Shown here: positions 1 through 9,582 of the stretch, in pieces | Layout: each line of letters opens with the position of its first letter | Numbering within the stretch: the stretch's first letter is position 1 | Assembly (NCBI GenBank): GCA_024232835.1 | Contig: JAAEPI010000342.1 | Coordinates: forward strand, 1-46,797 | Reading direction: 5' to 3' | Length of the DNA: 46,797 bases | Source of the DNA: Cytophagales bacterium | GTDB taxonomy: Bacteria > Bacteroidota > Bacteroidia > Cytophagales > Cyclobacteriaceae | Position numbers and translations under genes: made by a program | The notes under the pieces: generated by a model | What the model was told of the DNA's origin: nothing | Seen by the model: the letters and a program-made list of their open reading frames with translations, nothing else | Database searches by the model: none

Positions 1-174
1 GGTAAAGGAAAAGGAGCTCCTGAATATTGGGTAGCACCTGTAAGACCGGGTACGGTGTTGTTCGAATCTGCTGGATCAGATATCGAAACCGCTAAGGAAG
101 CATTGAGACTTGCAGCCCAGAAACTTCCTATCAAAACGAAGTTTGTAATGAGTAGAGATTATACACCTGAATAA
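1..174 (+). CDS. rplP: 50S ribosomal protein L16, C-terminal part
   Basis: The first frame is open from the window edge to a TAA and encodes the last 57 residues of L16. The [14 protein letters not shown] stretch is the conserved region of this large-subunit protein, which sits near the A-site finger and tRNA binding region. The start lies outside the window. rpmC follows after 2 nt, the usual L16-L29-S17 order, so this is the middle of the S10-spc operon. Identification rests on motif recognition plus gene order and is firm. Confidence 0.97.
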   Translation, partial: GKGKGAPEYWVAPVRPGTVLFESAGSDIETAKEALRLAAQKLPIKTKFVMSRDYTPE

Positions 175-176
175 AG

Positions 177-374
177 ATGAAGAATTCAGAGATAAGAGGA
201 TTGAACTTAGAAGAGCTTAAAAATAAGCTTGTAGTTGAAAAGGAAAGTTATGGCAAATTGAAATTTGCTCATAGCATCACTCCAATAGAGAATCCGATGA
301 AAGTGAAGGAGAGTCGACGATTGATCGCTCGGATTCGGACAGAGATTAGAGCAAAAGAACTTAATAACGCATAA
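177..374 (+). CDS. rpmC: 50S ribosomal protein L29
   Basis: A 65-aa basic protein predicted to be two helices, the usual L29 size and fold. L29 binds 23S rRNA near the peptide exit tunnel and helps dock trigger factor and SRP. The ATG is 2 nt after the rplP stop and 6 nt separate it from rpsQ, so it is cotranscribed and probably translationally coupled. The MKNSEIRGLNLEEL start and the IARIRTEIRA tail match the family. Nothing is unusual. Confidence 0.96.
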   Translation: MKNSEIRGLNLEELKNKLVVEKESYGKLKFAHSITPIENPMKVKESRRLIARIRTEIRAKELNNA

Positions 375-380
375 TTAGAG

Positions 381-635
381 ATGGACAGAAATCTTAGAAA
401 AGAGCGTATAGGTGAAGTGGTCAGCAATAAAATGAAGAAGACCATTACTGTAGCTGTGAAGCGAAAGGAGAAGCACCCGATTTACGGAAAATTTATCTCC
501 AAGACGTCAAAATTCAGTGCTCATGATGAAACAGATGATAGCAATATCGGAGATATCGTCCGCATCATGGAGACTCGCCCATTGAGCAAGAACAAGCGTT
601 GGAGACTAGTTGAAATTGTAGAAAGAGCAAAATAA
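381..635 (+). CDS. rpsQ: 30S ribosomal protein S17
   Basis: An 84-aa OB-fold protein with family signatures [16 protein letters not shown] and HPIYGKF. S17 is a primary 16S rRNA binder needed early in small-subunit assembly. It stops one nucleotide before the rplN ATG, in the conserved L29-S17-L14 order. Length and sequence are typical of Bacteroidota S17. Confidence 0.97.
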   Translation: MDRNLRKERIGEVVSNKMKKTITVAVKRKEKHPIYGKFISKTSKFSAHDETDDSNIGDIVRIMETRPLSKNKRWRLVEIVERAK

Positions 636-636
636 A

Positions 637-1005
637 ATGGTACAACAGGAATCAAGACTTACAGTTGCGGATAATAGTGGTGCTAAAGAAGTGCTTTGTA
701 TTCGGGTACTTGGCGGTACTAAGAAGCGATATGCTTCTATCGGAGACACTATCGTAGTAACGGTGAAGTCAGCCCTTTCGTCAAGTAGCCTCAAAAAAGG
801 CACGGTATCAAGAGCCGTGGTAGTGAGAGCTAAAAAAGAAATTAGAAGAAAAGATGGCTCATATATCCGCTTTGAAGACAATGCAGCTGTATTGTTGACA
901 GAAAATGGTGAGCCAAGAGGTACCCGTATCTTCGGACCGGTTGCCCGTGAATTGAGAGAAAAGCAATTCATGAAAATTGTATCATTGGCGCCTGAAGTAC
1001 TTTAA
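637..1005 (+). CDS. rplN: 50S ribosomal protein L14
   Basis: A 122-aa protein, the standard L14 length, opening with [19 protein letters not shown], the most conserved part of the family. L14 lies at the subunit interface, contacts 16S rRNA helix 14 and is the docking site for RsfS. The stop TAA overlaps the following ATG by one base (TAATG), indicating coupled translation with rplX. Confidence 0.98.
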   Translation: MVQQESRLTVADNSGAKEVLCIRVLGGTKKRYASIGDTIVVTVKSALSSSSLKKGTVSRAVVVRAKKEIRRKDGSYIRFEDNAAVLLTENGEPRGTRIFGPVARELREKQFMKIVSLAPEVL

Positions 1006-1343
1006 TGATGAGTAAGAATATTAAATACCATGTCAGAAAAGGCGATACTGTAAAAGTGATCGCTGGTAACGACAAAGGAATAACAGGGAAAGTGCTGGAG
1101 GTGAATACCACTAAGTACCGAGCGATTGTAGAAGGAGCGAACATGGTGACAAAACACCAGAAGCCGTCTGCCACAAACCCAGAAGGAGGAATTAAACAAA
1201 CTGAAGCAGCTATTCATATAAGTAACCTAATGGTGGTTGATCCATCATCTGGAGACGCTACTCGAATTGGCCGTAAGGAGAATTCAGATGGGAAGCTTCA
1301 GCGGTTTTCAAAAAAATCAGGAGAATTTATCACGAATGGCTAG
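1005..1343 (+). CDS. rplX: 50S ribosomal protein L24
   Basis: A 112-aa protein with a KOW motif near the N-terminus ([16 protein letters not shown]), as in L24, an assembly initiator that binds the 5' domain of 23S rRNA. Two consecutive candidate ATGs exist (1005 and 1008); the first overlaps the rplN stop. The 3' end overlaps rplE by 8 nt. Length is slightly above the roughly 100-aa norm, as is common in Bacteroidota. Confidence 0.96.
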   Translation: MMSKNIKYHVRKGDTVKVIAGNDKGITGKVLEVNTTKYRAIVEGANMVTKHQKPSATNPEGGIKQTEAAIHISNLMVVDPSSGDATRIGRKENSDGKLQRFSKKSGEFITNG

Positions 1344-1893
1344 TCCAAGACTTAAAGAAAAATACAGCAAAGAGATTGTCCCTGCATTGAAGGATAAATT
1401 CTCTTACACCTCTGTTATGCAGGTGCCTAAATTGACCAAAATTGCGATCAACAAAGGAATTGGTGCAGCGGTTGCTGATAAGAAATTAGTAGATATTGGG
1501 GTGGAAGAGCTTGGCTTGATTACAGGTCAGCAGGCTGTTGCTACCAAATCAAAGAAAGCGATCTCAAACTTCAAATTGAGAGAAGACATGCCAATTGGTG
1601 CGCGAGTGACATTGCGCGGAGATAGGATGTACGAATTTCTTGATCGATTGATGACTGTAGCGCTTCCACGAGTTCGAGATTTCCAAGGAATGAAAGTGAA
1701 GGGATTTGACGGACGCGGAAATTATACGCTGGGTGTTCAGGAGCAAATTATTTTCCCTGAAATCAGCATTGACAAGATTAATAAAATTTCTGGCATGGAC
1801 ATCACGTTTGTGACAACTGCCAATACTGATGAGGAGAGTTTCGAATTGCTGAAAGCATTTGGGATGCCATTCGTAAAACCTTCTCAAAACTAA
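1336..1893 (+). CDS. rplE: 50S ribosomal protein L5
   Basis: 185 aa, the normal L5 length when started at the ATG at 1336 ([10 protein letters not shown]). The longer ORF-track start at 1237 would run about 100 nt inside rplX and is not supported. L5 binds 5S rRNA and contacts P-site tRNA. The conserved [18 protein letters not shown] segment and the [20 protein letters not shown] segment are present. In E. coli the homologous rplE start region is the S8 repressor target; I did not see a clear equivalent here. Confidence 0.97.
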   Translation: MASPRLKEKYSKEIVPALKDKFSYTSVMQVPKLTKIAINKGIGAAVADKKLVDIGVEELGLITGQQAVATKSKKAISNFKLREDMPIGARVTLRGDRMYEFLDRLMTVALPRVRDFQGMKVKGFDGRGNYTLGVQEQIIFPEISIDKINKISGMDITFVTTANTDEESFELLKAFGMPFVKPSQN

Positions 1894-1900
1894 ATTTGAT

Positions 1901-2170
1901 ATGGCAAGAGAATCCATAAAAGCAAGAGAAAGAAAAAGAGAAAAGATGGTAGCCAGATATGCTAAAAAGCGCGCTGCGCTCAAAGCTGCTGGTGATTACC
2001 AAGGACTCGACAAACTTCCAAGAAATGCATCTCCAGTGAGACTGCATAATAGATGTAAACTAACAGGGAGACCTAAAGGATACATGAGGAAATTTGGTAT
2101 TTCAAGGGTAACATTCCGAGAGATGGCTTCTGCCGGAAAAATACCAGGAGTGACTAAAGCGAGTTGGTAA
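1901..2170 (+). CDS. rpsN: 30S ribosomal protein S14 (long form)
   Basis: An 89-aa S14 of the long, zinc-independent type. It has one cysteine and lacks the CxxC pairs of the short zinc form. The C-terminal [21 protein letters not shown] is diagnostic. S14 is a late-assembling protein of the 30S head. A 71-nt gap follows, the longest within this operon, and it contains a promoter and a hairpin. Confidence 0.97.
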   Translation: MARESIKARERKREKMVARYAKKRAALKAAGDYQGLDKLPRNASPVRLHNRCKLTGRPKGYMRKFGISRVTFREMASAGKIPGVTKASW

Positions 2171-2176
2171 ATCAGA

Positions 2177-2207
2177 TTTTCGTAAAGAGATATTTTAATT
2201 AACTTTG
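2177..2207 (+). promoter_or_regulatory. Internal operon promoter of Bacteroidota type
   Basis: The rpsN-rpsH gap contains TAACTTTG at 2200-2207, a perfect match to the Bacteroidota -7 element TANNTTTG. A T-rich TTTTCG lies at 2177-2182, close to the expected -33 position (about 19 bp spacer). Transcription would start near 2212, about 30 nt before rpsH. It would give the spc-distal and alpha genes an extra transcription start. The motif is read directly; activity is inferred. Confidence 0.65.
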
Positions 2208-2208
2208 C

Positions 2209-2226
2209 AGCCCTTTTTCAAGGGCT
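2209..2226 (+). promoter_or_regulatory. Hairpin in the rpsH leader
   Basis: A 7-bp perfect stem AGCCCTT/AAGGGCT with loop TTTC lies immediately after the internal promoter and 15 nt before the rpsH ATG. There is no following T-run, so it is not an ordinary terminator. It could be the binding site for a ribosomal-protein autoregulator or simply stabilise the 5' end of the mRNA. Confidence 0.45.
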
Positions 2227-2241
2227 TAAGTGTAAAAGACA

Positions 2242-2640
2242 ATGGTAACAGACCCGATTGCAGATTTTTTGACCAGGATTAGAAACGCGATAAAAGCGAA
2301 CCATCGCATCGTACAAGTCCCTGCGTCTAATATTAAGAAAGAGATGACCAAAGTCCTAATGGACAAAGGGTACATCCGCAATTATAAGTTTGAGGATGAC
2401 GATAAGCAGGGAATCATCAAGATTGCTCTTAAATACAACCCTCAAAACAAGCAGTCGGCGATTACGCACTTAGAACGCATTAGCAAACCAGGCTTGAGAA
2501 AGTATGCCCATGCCGGAGATTTGCCGAGAGTATTGAACGGACTGGGAGTAGCGATATTATCTACTTCCAAAGGAGTGATAACTGACAAAGAAGCTCGTAC
2601 TGAGCATGTGGGTGGAGAAGTTCTTTGTCATATTTATTAA
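2242..2640 (+). CDS. rpsH: 30S ribosomal protein S8
   Basis: A 132-aa protein starting [16 protein letters not shown], the diagnostic S8 N-terminus, and ending near [23 protein letters not shown], also conserved. S8 is a primary 16S binder of the central domain and, in E. coli, the translational repressor of the spc operon. Here it is the first gene behind the internal promoter and hairpin, which would suit autoregulation, though no S8 site was proven. Confidence 0.97.
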   Translation: MVTDPIADFLTRIRNAIKANHRIVQVPASNIKKEMTKVLMDKGYIRNYKFEDDDKQGIIKIALKYNPQNKQSAITHLERISKPGLRKYAHAGDLPRVLNGLGVAILSTSKGVITDKEARTEHVGGEVLCHIY

Positions 2641-2651
2641 TTTAAGAAGAA

Positions 2652-3203
2652 ATGTCACGAATAGGAAAAGCACCAATAGAATTACCAGAGGGAGTATCAA
2701 TTGATGTCCAAGGTTCTTTGGTGAAAGTGAAAGGACCGAAAGGAGAGCTTTCTCAGGAAATTGATCCAGACATTACTGCTAAGGTAAATGATGGAACTTT
2801 AACAGTGGAGAGGCCTACGGAGCAGAAACGACACAAAGCAATGCACGGCCTTTATCGTTCGCTCATCAACAACATGGTTGTGGGCGTAATGGAAGGATAT
2901 AAAAAGGAGATGGAGCTTGTTGGAGTTGGATATAAAGCAGATGCAAAGGGGAGTGTTCTTGAATTGAACCTCGGCTATTCTCACAATATATTCATGGCAA
3001 TGCCAGAAGAAATTAAAGTATCTACTCTTACCGAGAAAGGAAAGAACCCGAGAGTAACTGTTGAAGGGATAGATAAGCAATTGGTAGGTGCGGTGGCAGC
3101 CAAGATCAAGTCACTTAGAAAAGTAGAGCCATACAAAGGAAAAGGTATTCGGTTTGTAGGCGAGCAAATAAGAAGAAAAGCTGGTAAAACAGCTGCGAAA
3201 TAA
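2652..3203 (+). CDS. rplF: 50S ribosomal protein L6
   Basis: 183 aa, the usual L6 length, with its two related alpha/beta domains (about residues 1-80 and 85-175). The MSRIGKAPIELPEGV start and YKGKGIRFVGEQIRRKAGK tail are family signatures. L6 supports the GTPase-associated region of the 50S. It is 11 nt after rpsH and 8 nt before rplR, so it sits firmly within the operon. Confidence 0.97.
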   Translation: MSRIGKAPIELPEGVSIDVQGSLVKVKGPKGELSQEIDPDITAKVNDGTLTVERPTEQKRHKAMHGLYRSLINNMVVGVMEGYKKEMELVGVGYKADAKGSVLELNLGYSHNIFMAMPEEIKVSTLTEKGKNPRVTVEGIDKQLVGAVAAKIKSLRKVEPYKGKGIRFVGEQIRRKAGKTAAK

Positions 3204-3211
3204 TTACTGAT

Positions 3212-3559
3212 ATGGCTTTTAATAAGACAAATAGAAGAATTAAAATCAAGCAAGGCATCCGAAGGAAGATTAACGGGACAGCTGACATTCCAAGAGTGTC
3301 TGTATTCCGAAGTAATAAAGCTTTCTATGCTCAATTGATTGACGATTTGAAAGGTCACACAATTACTGCCGCGTCTTCTCAAGAAATGGGGAAGAGTGTT
3401 GTGAATATTGAAATATCTAAGGAGGTAGGAAAGAAGTTTGCAGAAAAAGCCAAGGCAGCAGGAGTTGAGAAGGTAGTGTTTGATCGAAACGGATACCCAT
3501 ATCACGGAAAAGTAAAAGCATTTGCAGAGGGCGCACGTGAAGCGGGATTAAAATTTTAA
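3212..3559 (+). CDS. rplR: 50S ribosomal protein L18
   Basis: A 115-aa protein with a basic N-terminal tail ([13 protein letters not shown]) and the conserved C-terminal [25 protein letters not shown]18 binds 5S rRNA together with L5. Length and spacing to its neighbours (8 and 7 nt) are normal. Confidence 0.97.
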   Translation: MAFNKTNRRIKIKQGIRRKINGTADIPRVSVFRSNKAFYAQLIDDLKGHTITAASSQEMGKSVVNIEISKEVGKKFAEKAKAAGVEKVVFDRNGYPYHGKVKAFAEGAREAGLKF

Positions 3560-3566
3560 GCGAGAC

Positions 3567-4085
3567 ATGTCACAGAGTAATATAAAAGCAGTTAAGGCAA
3601 GCGAAATCGATCTTCAAGAGAACGTAGTGGCCATCAAAAGGGTCGCTAAGGTTGTGAAAGGTGGTCGTAGATTTAGTTTTTCAGCAATCGTGGTTGTGGG
3701 AGACGGAAATGGTGTGGTAGGTTATGGACTTGGGAAAGCCAATGAAGTAACGGACGCAATTACGAAAGGAATTGATGATGCTAAGAAAAATCTTGTACGC
3801 GTACCAGTTTTCAAAGGCACGGTTCCTCACGAATCAATTGGGAAGTTTGGTGGAGGATTGGTGCTGTTAAAACCTGCTTCTCCCGGTACTGGAGTAATTG
3901 CAGGTGGTGCGATGAGAGCAGTGCTCGAGAGTGCTGGTGTTCATGACGTGCTTGCAAAATCAAAAGGGTCCTCTAATCCACACAATGTTGTGAAAGCAAC
4001 TTTTGACGCATTGAGTAAAATGAGAGATCCTTATACAGTGGCAACACAACGAGGCGTGGATTTAAATAAAGTATTTAACGGTTAA
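3567..4085 (+). CDS. rpsE: 30S ribosomal protein S5
   Basis: 172 aa. The N-terminal double-stranded-RNA-binding region is plain ([16 protein letters not shown] followed by [10 protein letters not shown]), and the C-terminal domain carries [20 protein letters not shown]5 lines the mRNA entry channel and affects decoding accuracy. Standard position between L18 and L30. Confidence 0.97.
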   Translation: MSQSNIKAVKASEIDLQENVVAIKRVAKVVKGGRRFSFSAIVVVGDGNGVVGYGLGKANEVTDAITKGIDDAKKNLVRVPVFKGTVPHESIGKFGGGLVLLKPASPGTGVIAGGAMRAVLESAGVHDVLAKSKGSSNPHNVVKATFDALSKMRDPYTVATQRGVDLNKVFNG

Positions 4086-4089
4086 TAAG

Positions 4090-4284
4090 ATGGCACAGGC
4101 AAAAGCATCAAAAGTTGAGATAAAACAAGTGCGAAGTACTATCAAGCGTCCTTATAAGCAGAAGCGTACGATTGAAGCTTTGGGTCTTGGAAAAATTAAT
4201 CGAACTGTAGAAAAGGAATTAACACCTCAGATCGCAGGCATGATCAGTGCGGTGCAGCATTTAATAGAAGTTAAAGAGCTCTAA
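4090..4284 (+). CDS. rpmD: 50S ribosomal protein L30
   Basis: A 64-aa protein, typical of bacterial L30, with the SxIKRPYKQKRTIEALGLGKINR core. It lies 4 nt after rpsE and 2 nt before rplO. Small basic large-subunit protein; no anomalies. Confidence 0.95.
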   Translation: MAQAKASKVEIKQVRSTIKRPYKQKRTIEALGLGKINRTVEKELTPQIAGMISAVQHLIEVKEL

Positions 4285-4286
4285 AA

Positions 4287-4778
4287 ATGAAGTTAGAATC
4301 ATTAAAGCCGGCTAAAGGCTCGACAAAGAAAGTTAAGCGAGTAGGTAGAGGACAAGGGTCTGGCAGAGGCGGTACATCCACTCGTGGACACAATGGAGCT
4401 CAATCTAGATCCGGTTATTCTAGAAAAATCGGTTTTGAAGGAGGCCAGATGCCACTTCAAAGACGAATTCCTAAGTTTGGATTTAAGAACAGAAATAGGG
4501 TTGAGTTGAAGCCAATTAACTTGGATAGGCTTCAGGAACTAGTTGACAATAAAAAGGTGAAGGAAGTGACACCACAAGTCCTCAATGAAAATGGAATGTG
4601 TGCCAAGGGAGATTTGGTAAAAATATTGGGAAGAGGAGAATTGAAAGCTAAATTGAAAGTGTCAGCACATAGATTTTCAAAAACGGCACAAGAAGCAATT
4701 GAAAAAGCTGGTGGGTCAGTTACACTAATTGAAACCCACAGTAAAAAGGAAGAAAAAACAGAAGGATCAACTGAGTAA
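4287..4778 (+). CDS. rplO: 50S ribosomal protein L15
   Basis: 163 aa. The N-terminal half is the glycine/arginine-rich extension of L15 (KRVGRGQGSGRGGTSTRGHN), followed by the QMPLQRRIPKFGF segment. The C-terminus carries a charged tail (KKEEKTEG) beyond the usual roughly 145-150 residues. The stop overlaps the secY ATG by one base (TAATG), coupling the two genes. Confidence 0.96.
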   Translation: MKLESLKPAKGSTKKVKRVGRGQGSGRGGTSTRGHNGAQSRSGYSRKIGFEGGQMPLQRRIPKFGFKNRNRVELKPINLDRLQELVDNKKVKEVTPQVLNENGMCAKGDLVKILGRGELKAKLKVSAHRFSKTAQEAIEKAGGSVTLIETHSKKEEKTEGSTE

Positions 4779-6091
4779 TGAAGAAATTCTTCGAGACCAT
4801 AAAGAACATTTTCACCATTGAGGAACTGAGGGTCAGAATCTTAACGACGTTAGGATTTTTGATAATATTCAGAGTAGGTTCCTTTGTAGTGCTTCCAGGA
4901 GTGAATCCAGATGCTCTAGACTCTCAGTCTGGTGGCGTATTTGGAATGATTGACATGTTCTTAGGTGGTGCTTTTAGCAGGGCTTCAGTTTTTGCTCTTG
5001 GCATCATGCCATATATATCAGCATCTATTGTGTTACAGTTGATGACTGTAGCAGTTCCTTATTTCCAGAAATTGCAGAAAGAAGGTGATAGTGGCAGAAA
5101 AAAAATCAGCCAAATAACTCGTGTTCTAACTATCGGTATTTGTTTGGCACAATCTATCGGTTATTTATCTGCCTATGTACCTGCCGAGGCTATAAATCCA
5201 GCTCTTAGCCCATTTATGTTCAAGATGTCATCAATGATCATCTTAGCCGCTGGAACGATATTTTGCATGTGGCTAGGAGAAAAAATTACAGATAAGGGAA
5301 TTGGAAATGGAATTTCAATGCTTATCATGATCGGTATTATAGCAAGATTTCCAGGTGCTATTCTAGGTGAAATTGTCGCCAAGGGAGCCCCTCAGATGCT
5401 TTTAGTCATTTTGGAATTTGTTGCATTGTTCTTTATTGTACTTGTGACGGTAGCCTTGGTTCAAGCTGTTCGAAGAGTCCCGGTTTCGTATGCCAAGCAA
5501 GTTGTAGGTAACAAAGTGTACGGTGGTCAGCGACAGTACATTCCTTTGAAAGTGAACGCCTCAGGAGTGATGCCAATCATATTTGCACAGTCGCTTATGT
5601 TCTTGCCAGCTATGCTTGGGGGCATTTGGGCAAATGACAGTGACACGGCTCAATATGTGGTTACGACATTTTCAAATATTCAGTCTTGGCAATACAACTT
5701 CACATTTGCCACATTGATCATTGTGTTCACATTTTTCTATACTGCCATCACGATTAATCCAAATCAGATGGCGGATGACATGAAACGAAATGGAGGTTTT
5801 GTGCCTGGGATTAAGCCCGGTAAACAAACATCCGAATTTTTAGATACGATATTGTCTCGAATCACCCTTCCAGGGTCGATCTTCTTGGCAATAATTGCAA
5901 TACTTCCTGCCTTCGCGATGATCGCTGGAGTAGAACAAAATTTCGCACAATTTTATGGTGGCACCTCTCTCCTTATTATGGTTGGGGTGATACTTGATAC
6001 CCTTCAGCAAATTGAGAGTTATTTACTCATGAGACACTATGAAGGAATGATGAGTTCAGGTCGAATCAAAGGAAGAACTGCAGCAGCATAA
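4778..6091 (+). CDS. secY: Protein translocase subunit SecY
   Basis: 437 aa with the ten-helix profile of the Sec channel. The plug/helix-2 region ([17 protein letters not shown]) and the [12 protein letters not shown] cytoplasmic loop contacted by SecA and ribosomes are clear. It exports the signal-peptide proteins seen elsewhere in this window. It overlaps both rplO and infA by one base. The map and adk genes that often separate secY from infA in other bacteria are missing here. Confidence 0.97.
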   Translation: MKKFFETIKNIFTIEELRVRILTTLGFLIIFRVGSFVVLPGVNPDALDSQSGGVFGMIDMFLGGAFSRASVFALGIMPYISASIVLQLMTVAVPYFQKLQKEGDSGRKKISQITRVLTIGICLAQSIGYLSAYVPAEAINPALSPFMFKMSSMIILAAGTIFCMWLGEKITDKGIGNGISMLIMIGIIARFPGAILGEIVAKGAPQMLLVILEFVALFFIVLVTVALVQAVRRVPVSYAKQVVGNKVYGGQRQYIPLKVNASGVMPIIFAQSLMFLPAMLGGIWANDSDTAQYVVTTFSNIQSWQYNFTFATLIIVFTFFYTAITINPNQMADDMKRNGGFVPGIKPGKQTSEFLDTILSRITLPGSIFLAIIAILPAFAMIAGVEQNFAQFYGGTSLLIMVGVILDTLQQIESYLLMRHYEGMMSSGRIKGRTAAA

Positions 6092-6309
6092 TGGCAAAGC
6101 AAGAATCCATAGAGCAAGACGGAACAATACTCGAAGCATTGTCAAATGCAATGTTTAGAGTAGAGTTAGAGAATAGTCACGTGGTAGTGGCGCATATCTC
6201 AGGTAAGATGAGAATGCACTACATCAAAATTTTGCCTGGCGATAAGGTGAAGTTAGAAATGTCACCTTATGACTTGACTAAAGGAAGAATAGTTTACAGA
6301 TATAAATAA
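6091..6309 (+). CDS. infA: Translation initiation factor IF-1
   Basis: A 72-aa OB-fold protein, exactly the IF-1 length. [29 protein letters not shown] and the [24 protein letters not shown] motif are diagnostic. IF-1 binds the 30S A site during initiation. Its ATG overlaps the secY stop (TAATG). Confidence 0.97.
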   Translation: MAKQESIEQDGTILEALSNAMFRVELENSHVVVAHISGKMRMHYIKILPGDKVKLEMSPYDLTKGRIVYRYK

Positions 6310-6318
6310 TCGGAACAG

Positions 6319-6435
6319 ATGAAGGTAAAAGCATCCGTAAAGAAGCGTAGCACAGACTGCAAGATTGTTCGCAGGAAAGGCAAGCTCTATGTGATTAATA
6401 AGAAGAACCCGAAGTTTAAACAAAGACAAGGATAA
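6319..6435 (+). CDS. rpmJ: 50S ribosomal protein L36 (zinc-less form)
   Basis: A 38-aa ORF too short for the ORF track, beginning [17 protein letters not shown] and ending KFKQRQG, the canonical L36 ends. Only one of the usual CxxC...C...H zinc ligands remains (a single Cys at residue 14), so this is the C-minus form. It lies between infA and rpsM, its standard location. The frame and length make it certain despite its size. Confidence 0.95.
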   Translation: MKVKASVKKRSTDCKIVRRKGKLYVINKKNPKFKQRQG

Positions 6436-6437
6436 TT

Positions 6438-6815
6438 ATGGCTCGAATAGCAGGAGTTGATATTCCAGAAAACAAGCGAGGAGCGATTTCTCTAACTTAT
6501 ATTTTTGGCGTTGGCAGAAGCTTGGCTCTATCGATTTTAGATGAAGCAGGAGTTGATTCTAACAAGAAAGTTAGCGAATGGACAGAAGATGAGGCTGGAA
6601 AAATCCGAACAATAATTAGTGAAAATCATCGAGTTGAAGGTGTCTTGAAATCTGAAGTTCAATTGAGCATAAAGCGACTTTTGGATATCGGATGTTACAG
6701 AGGTTTGAGACATAGAAAAGGACTTCCGGTAAGAGGTCAGAGAACTAAGAATAACTCTAGAACTCGAAAGGGAAAGAGAAAAACAATTGCGAACAAGAAG
6801 AAGGCTGTTAAGTAA
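6438..6815 (+). CDS. rpsM: 30S ribosomal protein S13
   Basis: 125 aa starting [19 protein letters not shown], with the [21 protein letters not shown] signature near residues 90-110 and a basic tail that reaches towards the P-site tRNA. S13 forms the B1 intersubunit bridges. It starts 2 nt after rpmJ, as the first member of the alpha-operon block. Confidence 0.97.
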   Translation: MARIAGVDIPENKRGAISLTYIFGVGRSLALSILDEAGVDSNKKVSEWTEDEAGKIRTIISENHRVEGVLKSEVQLSIKRLLDIGCYRGLRHRKGLPVRGQRTKNNSRTRKGKRKTIANKKKAVK

Positions 6816-6823
6816 TAACTGAC

Positions 6824-7216
6824 ATGGCAGAAAAGAGAAAAGATAAATCAAAGAAGAGAGTAGTGAATGTGGAGTCCACAGGACAAGTGCACATCAAAGC
6901 CTCTTTTAACAACATCATCATTTCAATGACGAATAACCAAGGACAAGTTATTTCTTGGGCGTCAGCTGGGAAAATGGGATTTCGTGGGTCTAAGAAAAAC
7001 ACACCTTATGCTGGACAGGTTGCAGCTCAAGACTGTGGTCAGAAGGCATACGATCTTGGTTTGAGAAAAGTGGATGTGTTCGTGAAGGGACCAGGAGCAG
7101 GACGCGAGTCAGCTATTCGTGCCATTCAGAATATTGGCATTGAAGTATCGGCGATCAGAGATGTGACACCTTTACCTCACAATGGATGCCGACCACCGAA
7201 AAGAAGAAGAGTTTAA
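6824..7216 (+). CDS. rpsK: 30S ribosomal protein S11
   Basis: 130 aa. [37 protein letters not shown] and the C-terminal [18 protein letters not shown] are S11 signatures. The protein lies on the 30S platform near the mRNA exit site. It is 8 nt after rpsM. Confidence 0.98.
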   Translation: MAEKRKDKSKKRVVNVESTGQVHIKASFNNIIISMTNNQGQVISWASAGKMGFRGSKKNTPYAGQVAAQDCGQKAYDLGLRKVDVFVKGPGAGRESAIRAIQNIGIEVSAIRDVTPLPHNGCRPPKRRRV

Positions 7217-7236
7217 CAAATTAATAGAAAGGATAG

Positions 7237-7839
7237 ATGGCGAGATATATCGGCCCTAAGTCGAAAATTTCACGAAAGTTTGGTGAGTCAATATTTGGCG
7301 ATACCAAGGCTTTGCTGAAGAAAGCATACCCTCCCGGACAACACGGACGTGGAAGAAGGAAGAAGCTTTCGGAATATGCAATCCAGCTTGCGGAGAAGCA
7401 AAAGGCAAAATACCTTTATGGTATTTTAGAACGTCAGTTTGCTAATGTTTTTCATCGAGCTTCTCGAAAGAGTGGAATTACAGGTGAGATTCTACTTCAA
7501 ATGCTTGAAGCGAGATTGGACAATACGGTTTACCGTTTGGGAATTTCTCCTACAAGAAGAGGAGCAAGACAATTGGTTTCTCACAAGCACATTACGGTCA
7601 ATGGAGAAGTGGTGAATATTCCATCTTATACGTTGAAGGCTAATGATATAGTGGGCGTACGAGAGAAATCTAAATCGCTTCATGCCATCACTGAGAGCTT
7701 GATGGTAAACAAAAAGAATTTCCCATGGTTGGAATGGGATGACTCTGATATGGCGGGCAAATATATGAGCGCACCAATTAGAGATGATATTCCTGAAAAT
7801 ATTAAGGAGCAACTAATAGTTGAATTGTACTCGAAATAA
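7237..7839 (+). CDS. rpsD: 30S ribosomal protein S4
   Basis: 200 aa, the typical S4 length. The N-terminal part lacks the CxxC zinc knuckle (it reads [15 protein letters not shown]). The S4 RNA-binding domain follows ([37 protein letters not shown]). S4 nucleates 30S body assembly and in E. coli represses the alpha operon. It lies between S11 and RpoA as usual. Confidence 0.97.
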   Translation: MARYIGPKSKISRKFGESIFGDTKALLKKAYPPGQHGRGRRKKLSEYAIQLAEKQKAKYLYGILERQFANVFHRASRKSGITGEILLQMLEARLDNTVYRLGISPTRRGARQLVSHKHITVNGEVVNIPSYTLKANDIVGVREKSKSLHAITESLMVNKKNFPWLEWDDSDMAGKYMSAPIRDDIPENIKEQLIVELYSK

Positions 7840-7862
7840 TCACATAAAATAAAGAATAAGAT

Positions 7863-8852
7863 ATGTCAATTCTTGCATTTCAAATGCCAGACAGAGTGGT
7901 GATGGAAAAGGCCGATGATTTTCACGGTCTATTCACATTCAAACCATTAGAAAAAGGTTACGGAGTAACAGTAGGTAATGCGCTAAGAAGAATTCTTCTC
8001 TCCTCTTTGGAAGGGTATGCTATTACTGGAATTAAAATCCCTGGAGTCCTTCATGAATTCTCAACAATTAAAGGAGTTGTAGAGGACGTGACTGAAATCA
8101 TATTGAACCTAAAAATGGTTAGGTTTAAGAAACTTGAGGATACTGTCGATAGTAAAATTACGGTCGCCGTAAGTAACAAAACTGAGTTGACTGCTGGTGA
8201 TTTAGCAAAGGCCACTAACTCGTTCGAAATACTGAATCCTGATTTAGTAATCTGTAATTTGGACAAGAGTGCCAAATTTGAAATTGAGATGAGTGTTGAA
8301 AAGGGACGAGGATACGTATCTGCTGATGATAATAAATCCGAAAATGAAAATGTTGGATATATCTCAATAGATTCAATTTTCACCCCAATCAAGAATGTGA
8401 AATACAGTATCGAAAACACTCGTATTGAGCAGAAGACGGATTTTGAGAAGTTGGTAATGGATATTGAAACTGATGGATCGATACATCCAGAAGATGCGCT
8501 TAAAAGTGCAGCATATATATTGATTCAGCACTTCATGCTGTTCTCAGATCAGAACATGATCATGGATACGCAAGATGCAAGTGAGCCTGAGCAAGTGGAT
8601 GAGGAATTGCTACACATGAGAAAATTATTAAAGACTCAATTGAACGATTTGGATCTTTCTGTTCGAGCCTACAACTGTTTGAAAGCAGCTGAAGTCAGAA
8701 CTCTTGGTGACCTTGTTCGACTGGAAATTAGTGATATGATGAAATTCCGAAACTTCGGAAAGAAGTCATTGGCAGAGCTAGAGCAGTTGGTTTCTGATAA
8801 GAGCCTAACCTTCGGTATGGAGCTTGCCAAATACAAATTGGAAGAAGAATAA
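7863..8852 (+). CDS. rpoA: RNA polymerase subunit alpha
   Basis: 329 aa, the normal alpha length. The N-terminal dimerisation domain shows [21 protein letters not shown] and the insert domain precedes residue 230. The C-terminal domain has the [13 protein letters not shown]-like helix (here [23 protein letters not shown]) and the FGKKSLAEL segment, the UP-element and activator contact surface. It is followed after 1 nt by rplQ. Confidence 0.98.
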   Translation: MSILAFQMPDRVVMEKADDFHGLFTFKPLEKGYGVTVGNALRRILLSSLEGYAITGIKIPGVLHEFSTIKGVVEDVTEIILNLKMVRFKKLEDTVDSKITVAVSNKTELTAGDLAKATNSFEILNPDLVICNLDKSAKFEIEMSVEKGRGYVSADDNKSENENVGYISIDSIFTPIKNVKYSIENTRIEQKTDFEKLVMDIETDGSIHPEDALKSAAYILIQHFMLFSDQNMIMDTQDASEPEQVDEELLHMRKLLKTQLNDLDLSVRAYNCLKAAEVRTLGDLVRLEISDMMKFRNFGKKSLAELEQLVSDKSLTFGMELAKYKLEEE

Positions 8853-8853
8853 A

Positions 8854-9504
8854 ATGAGACACGGTAAGAAATTTAATCACCTAAGTCGTACGACCTCTCA
8901 TAGAGGAGCCATGCTATCTAATATGGCCTCTTCGCTTATCAAACATAAGCGAATCAACACGACTGTGGCTAAGGCTAAAGCGCTTAGGAAGTACATTGAG
9001 CCTCTAATTACTAAGGCGAAATCAGACACTACGCATTCTCGAAGAGTAGCTTTTTCTTACCTACAGGATAAGGAAACTATTCAAGAGTTATTCAGTACAG
9101 TAGCTGAGAAAGTAGCTAACAGACCAGGAGGCTATACTCGCATCATCAAAACAGTAAATCGTTTGGGTGATAATGCCGATATGTGCATGATGGAGTTGGT
9201 TGACTTCAATGAGCTTATGTTGCAAGACAAACCAGCGAAGGCCAAATCAAGAAGATCAAGAAGAGGTGGGAAAAAATCGGGAGACACGACATCTGCAGCT
9301 GAGGTTAAGACTGAAGAAGCCGTAGTGGAGGAAGTGACCGAGGAAGTAATAGAAGACGCTGTTGTTGTTGATGAAGTGGGAGAAGCCGAGGTTGTTGAAG
9401 AAACGGCTGAAGCTGCAAGTACAGAAACCGAATCTGCGGAAGAAGCATCTAGCGAGGAACCTCAAATAGAAGAATCGTCTGACGAAGAGGAGAAAAAAGA
9501 CTAA
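8854..9504 (+). CDS. rplQ: 50S ribosomal protein L17 with acidic tail
   Basis: Started at the ATG at 8854 ([20 protein letters not shown]), giving 216 aa. The first roughly 125 residues are a standard L17 domain. [14 protein letters not shown] linker is followed by an approximately 75-residue tail made largely of Glu, Val, Ala, Thr and Ser. Most bacterial L17 proteins end near 115-130 aa; extended tails are known in Bacteroidota. The ORF-track start at 8824 would overlap rpoA by 29 nt and is not needed. Last gene of the operon; a strong terminator follows. Confidence 0.96.
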   Translation: MRHGKKFNHLSRTTSHRGAMLSNMASSLIKHKRINTTVAKAKALRKYIEPLITKAKSDTTHSRRVAFSYLQDKETIQELFSTVAEKVANRPGGYTRIIKTVNRLGDNADMCMMELVDFNELMLQDKPAKAKSRRSRRGGKKSGDTTSAAEVKTEEAVVEEVTEEVIEDAVVVDEVGEAEVVEETAEAASTETESAEEASSEEPQIEESSDEEEKKD

Positions 9505-9522
9505 TTTTTTAAAGGGATTTGT

Positions 9523-9559
9523 AAAAAAGGGATTGAGCAAAGCTCAATCCCTTTTTTTT
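9523..9559. terminator. Bidirectional intrinsic terminator
   Basis: An 11-bp perfect stem GGGATTGAGC(A)/GCTCAATCCC with a 3-nt loop is flanked by A6 on the left and T8 on the right. It terminates the ribosomal operon on the plus strand. Read on the minus strand it also has a T-run, so it can end the convergent secreted-protein gene that stops at 9583. Confidence 0.93.
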
Positions 9560-9582
9560 ATTCATTGACTAGTGCCAGGAAC

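Noticed and set aside
1237-1335. Longer rplE start on the ORF track
   Set aside because: Would overlap rplX by over 100 nt; the ATG at 1336 gives the standard L5 N-terminus.
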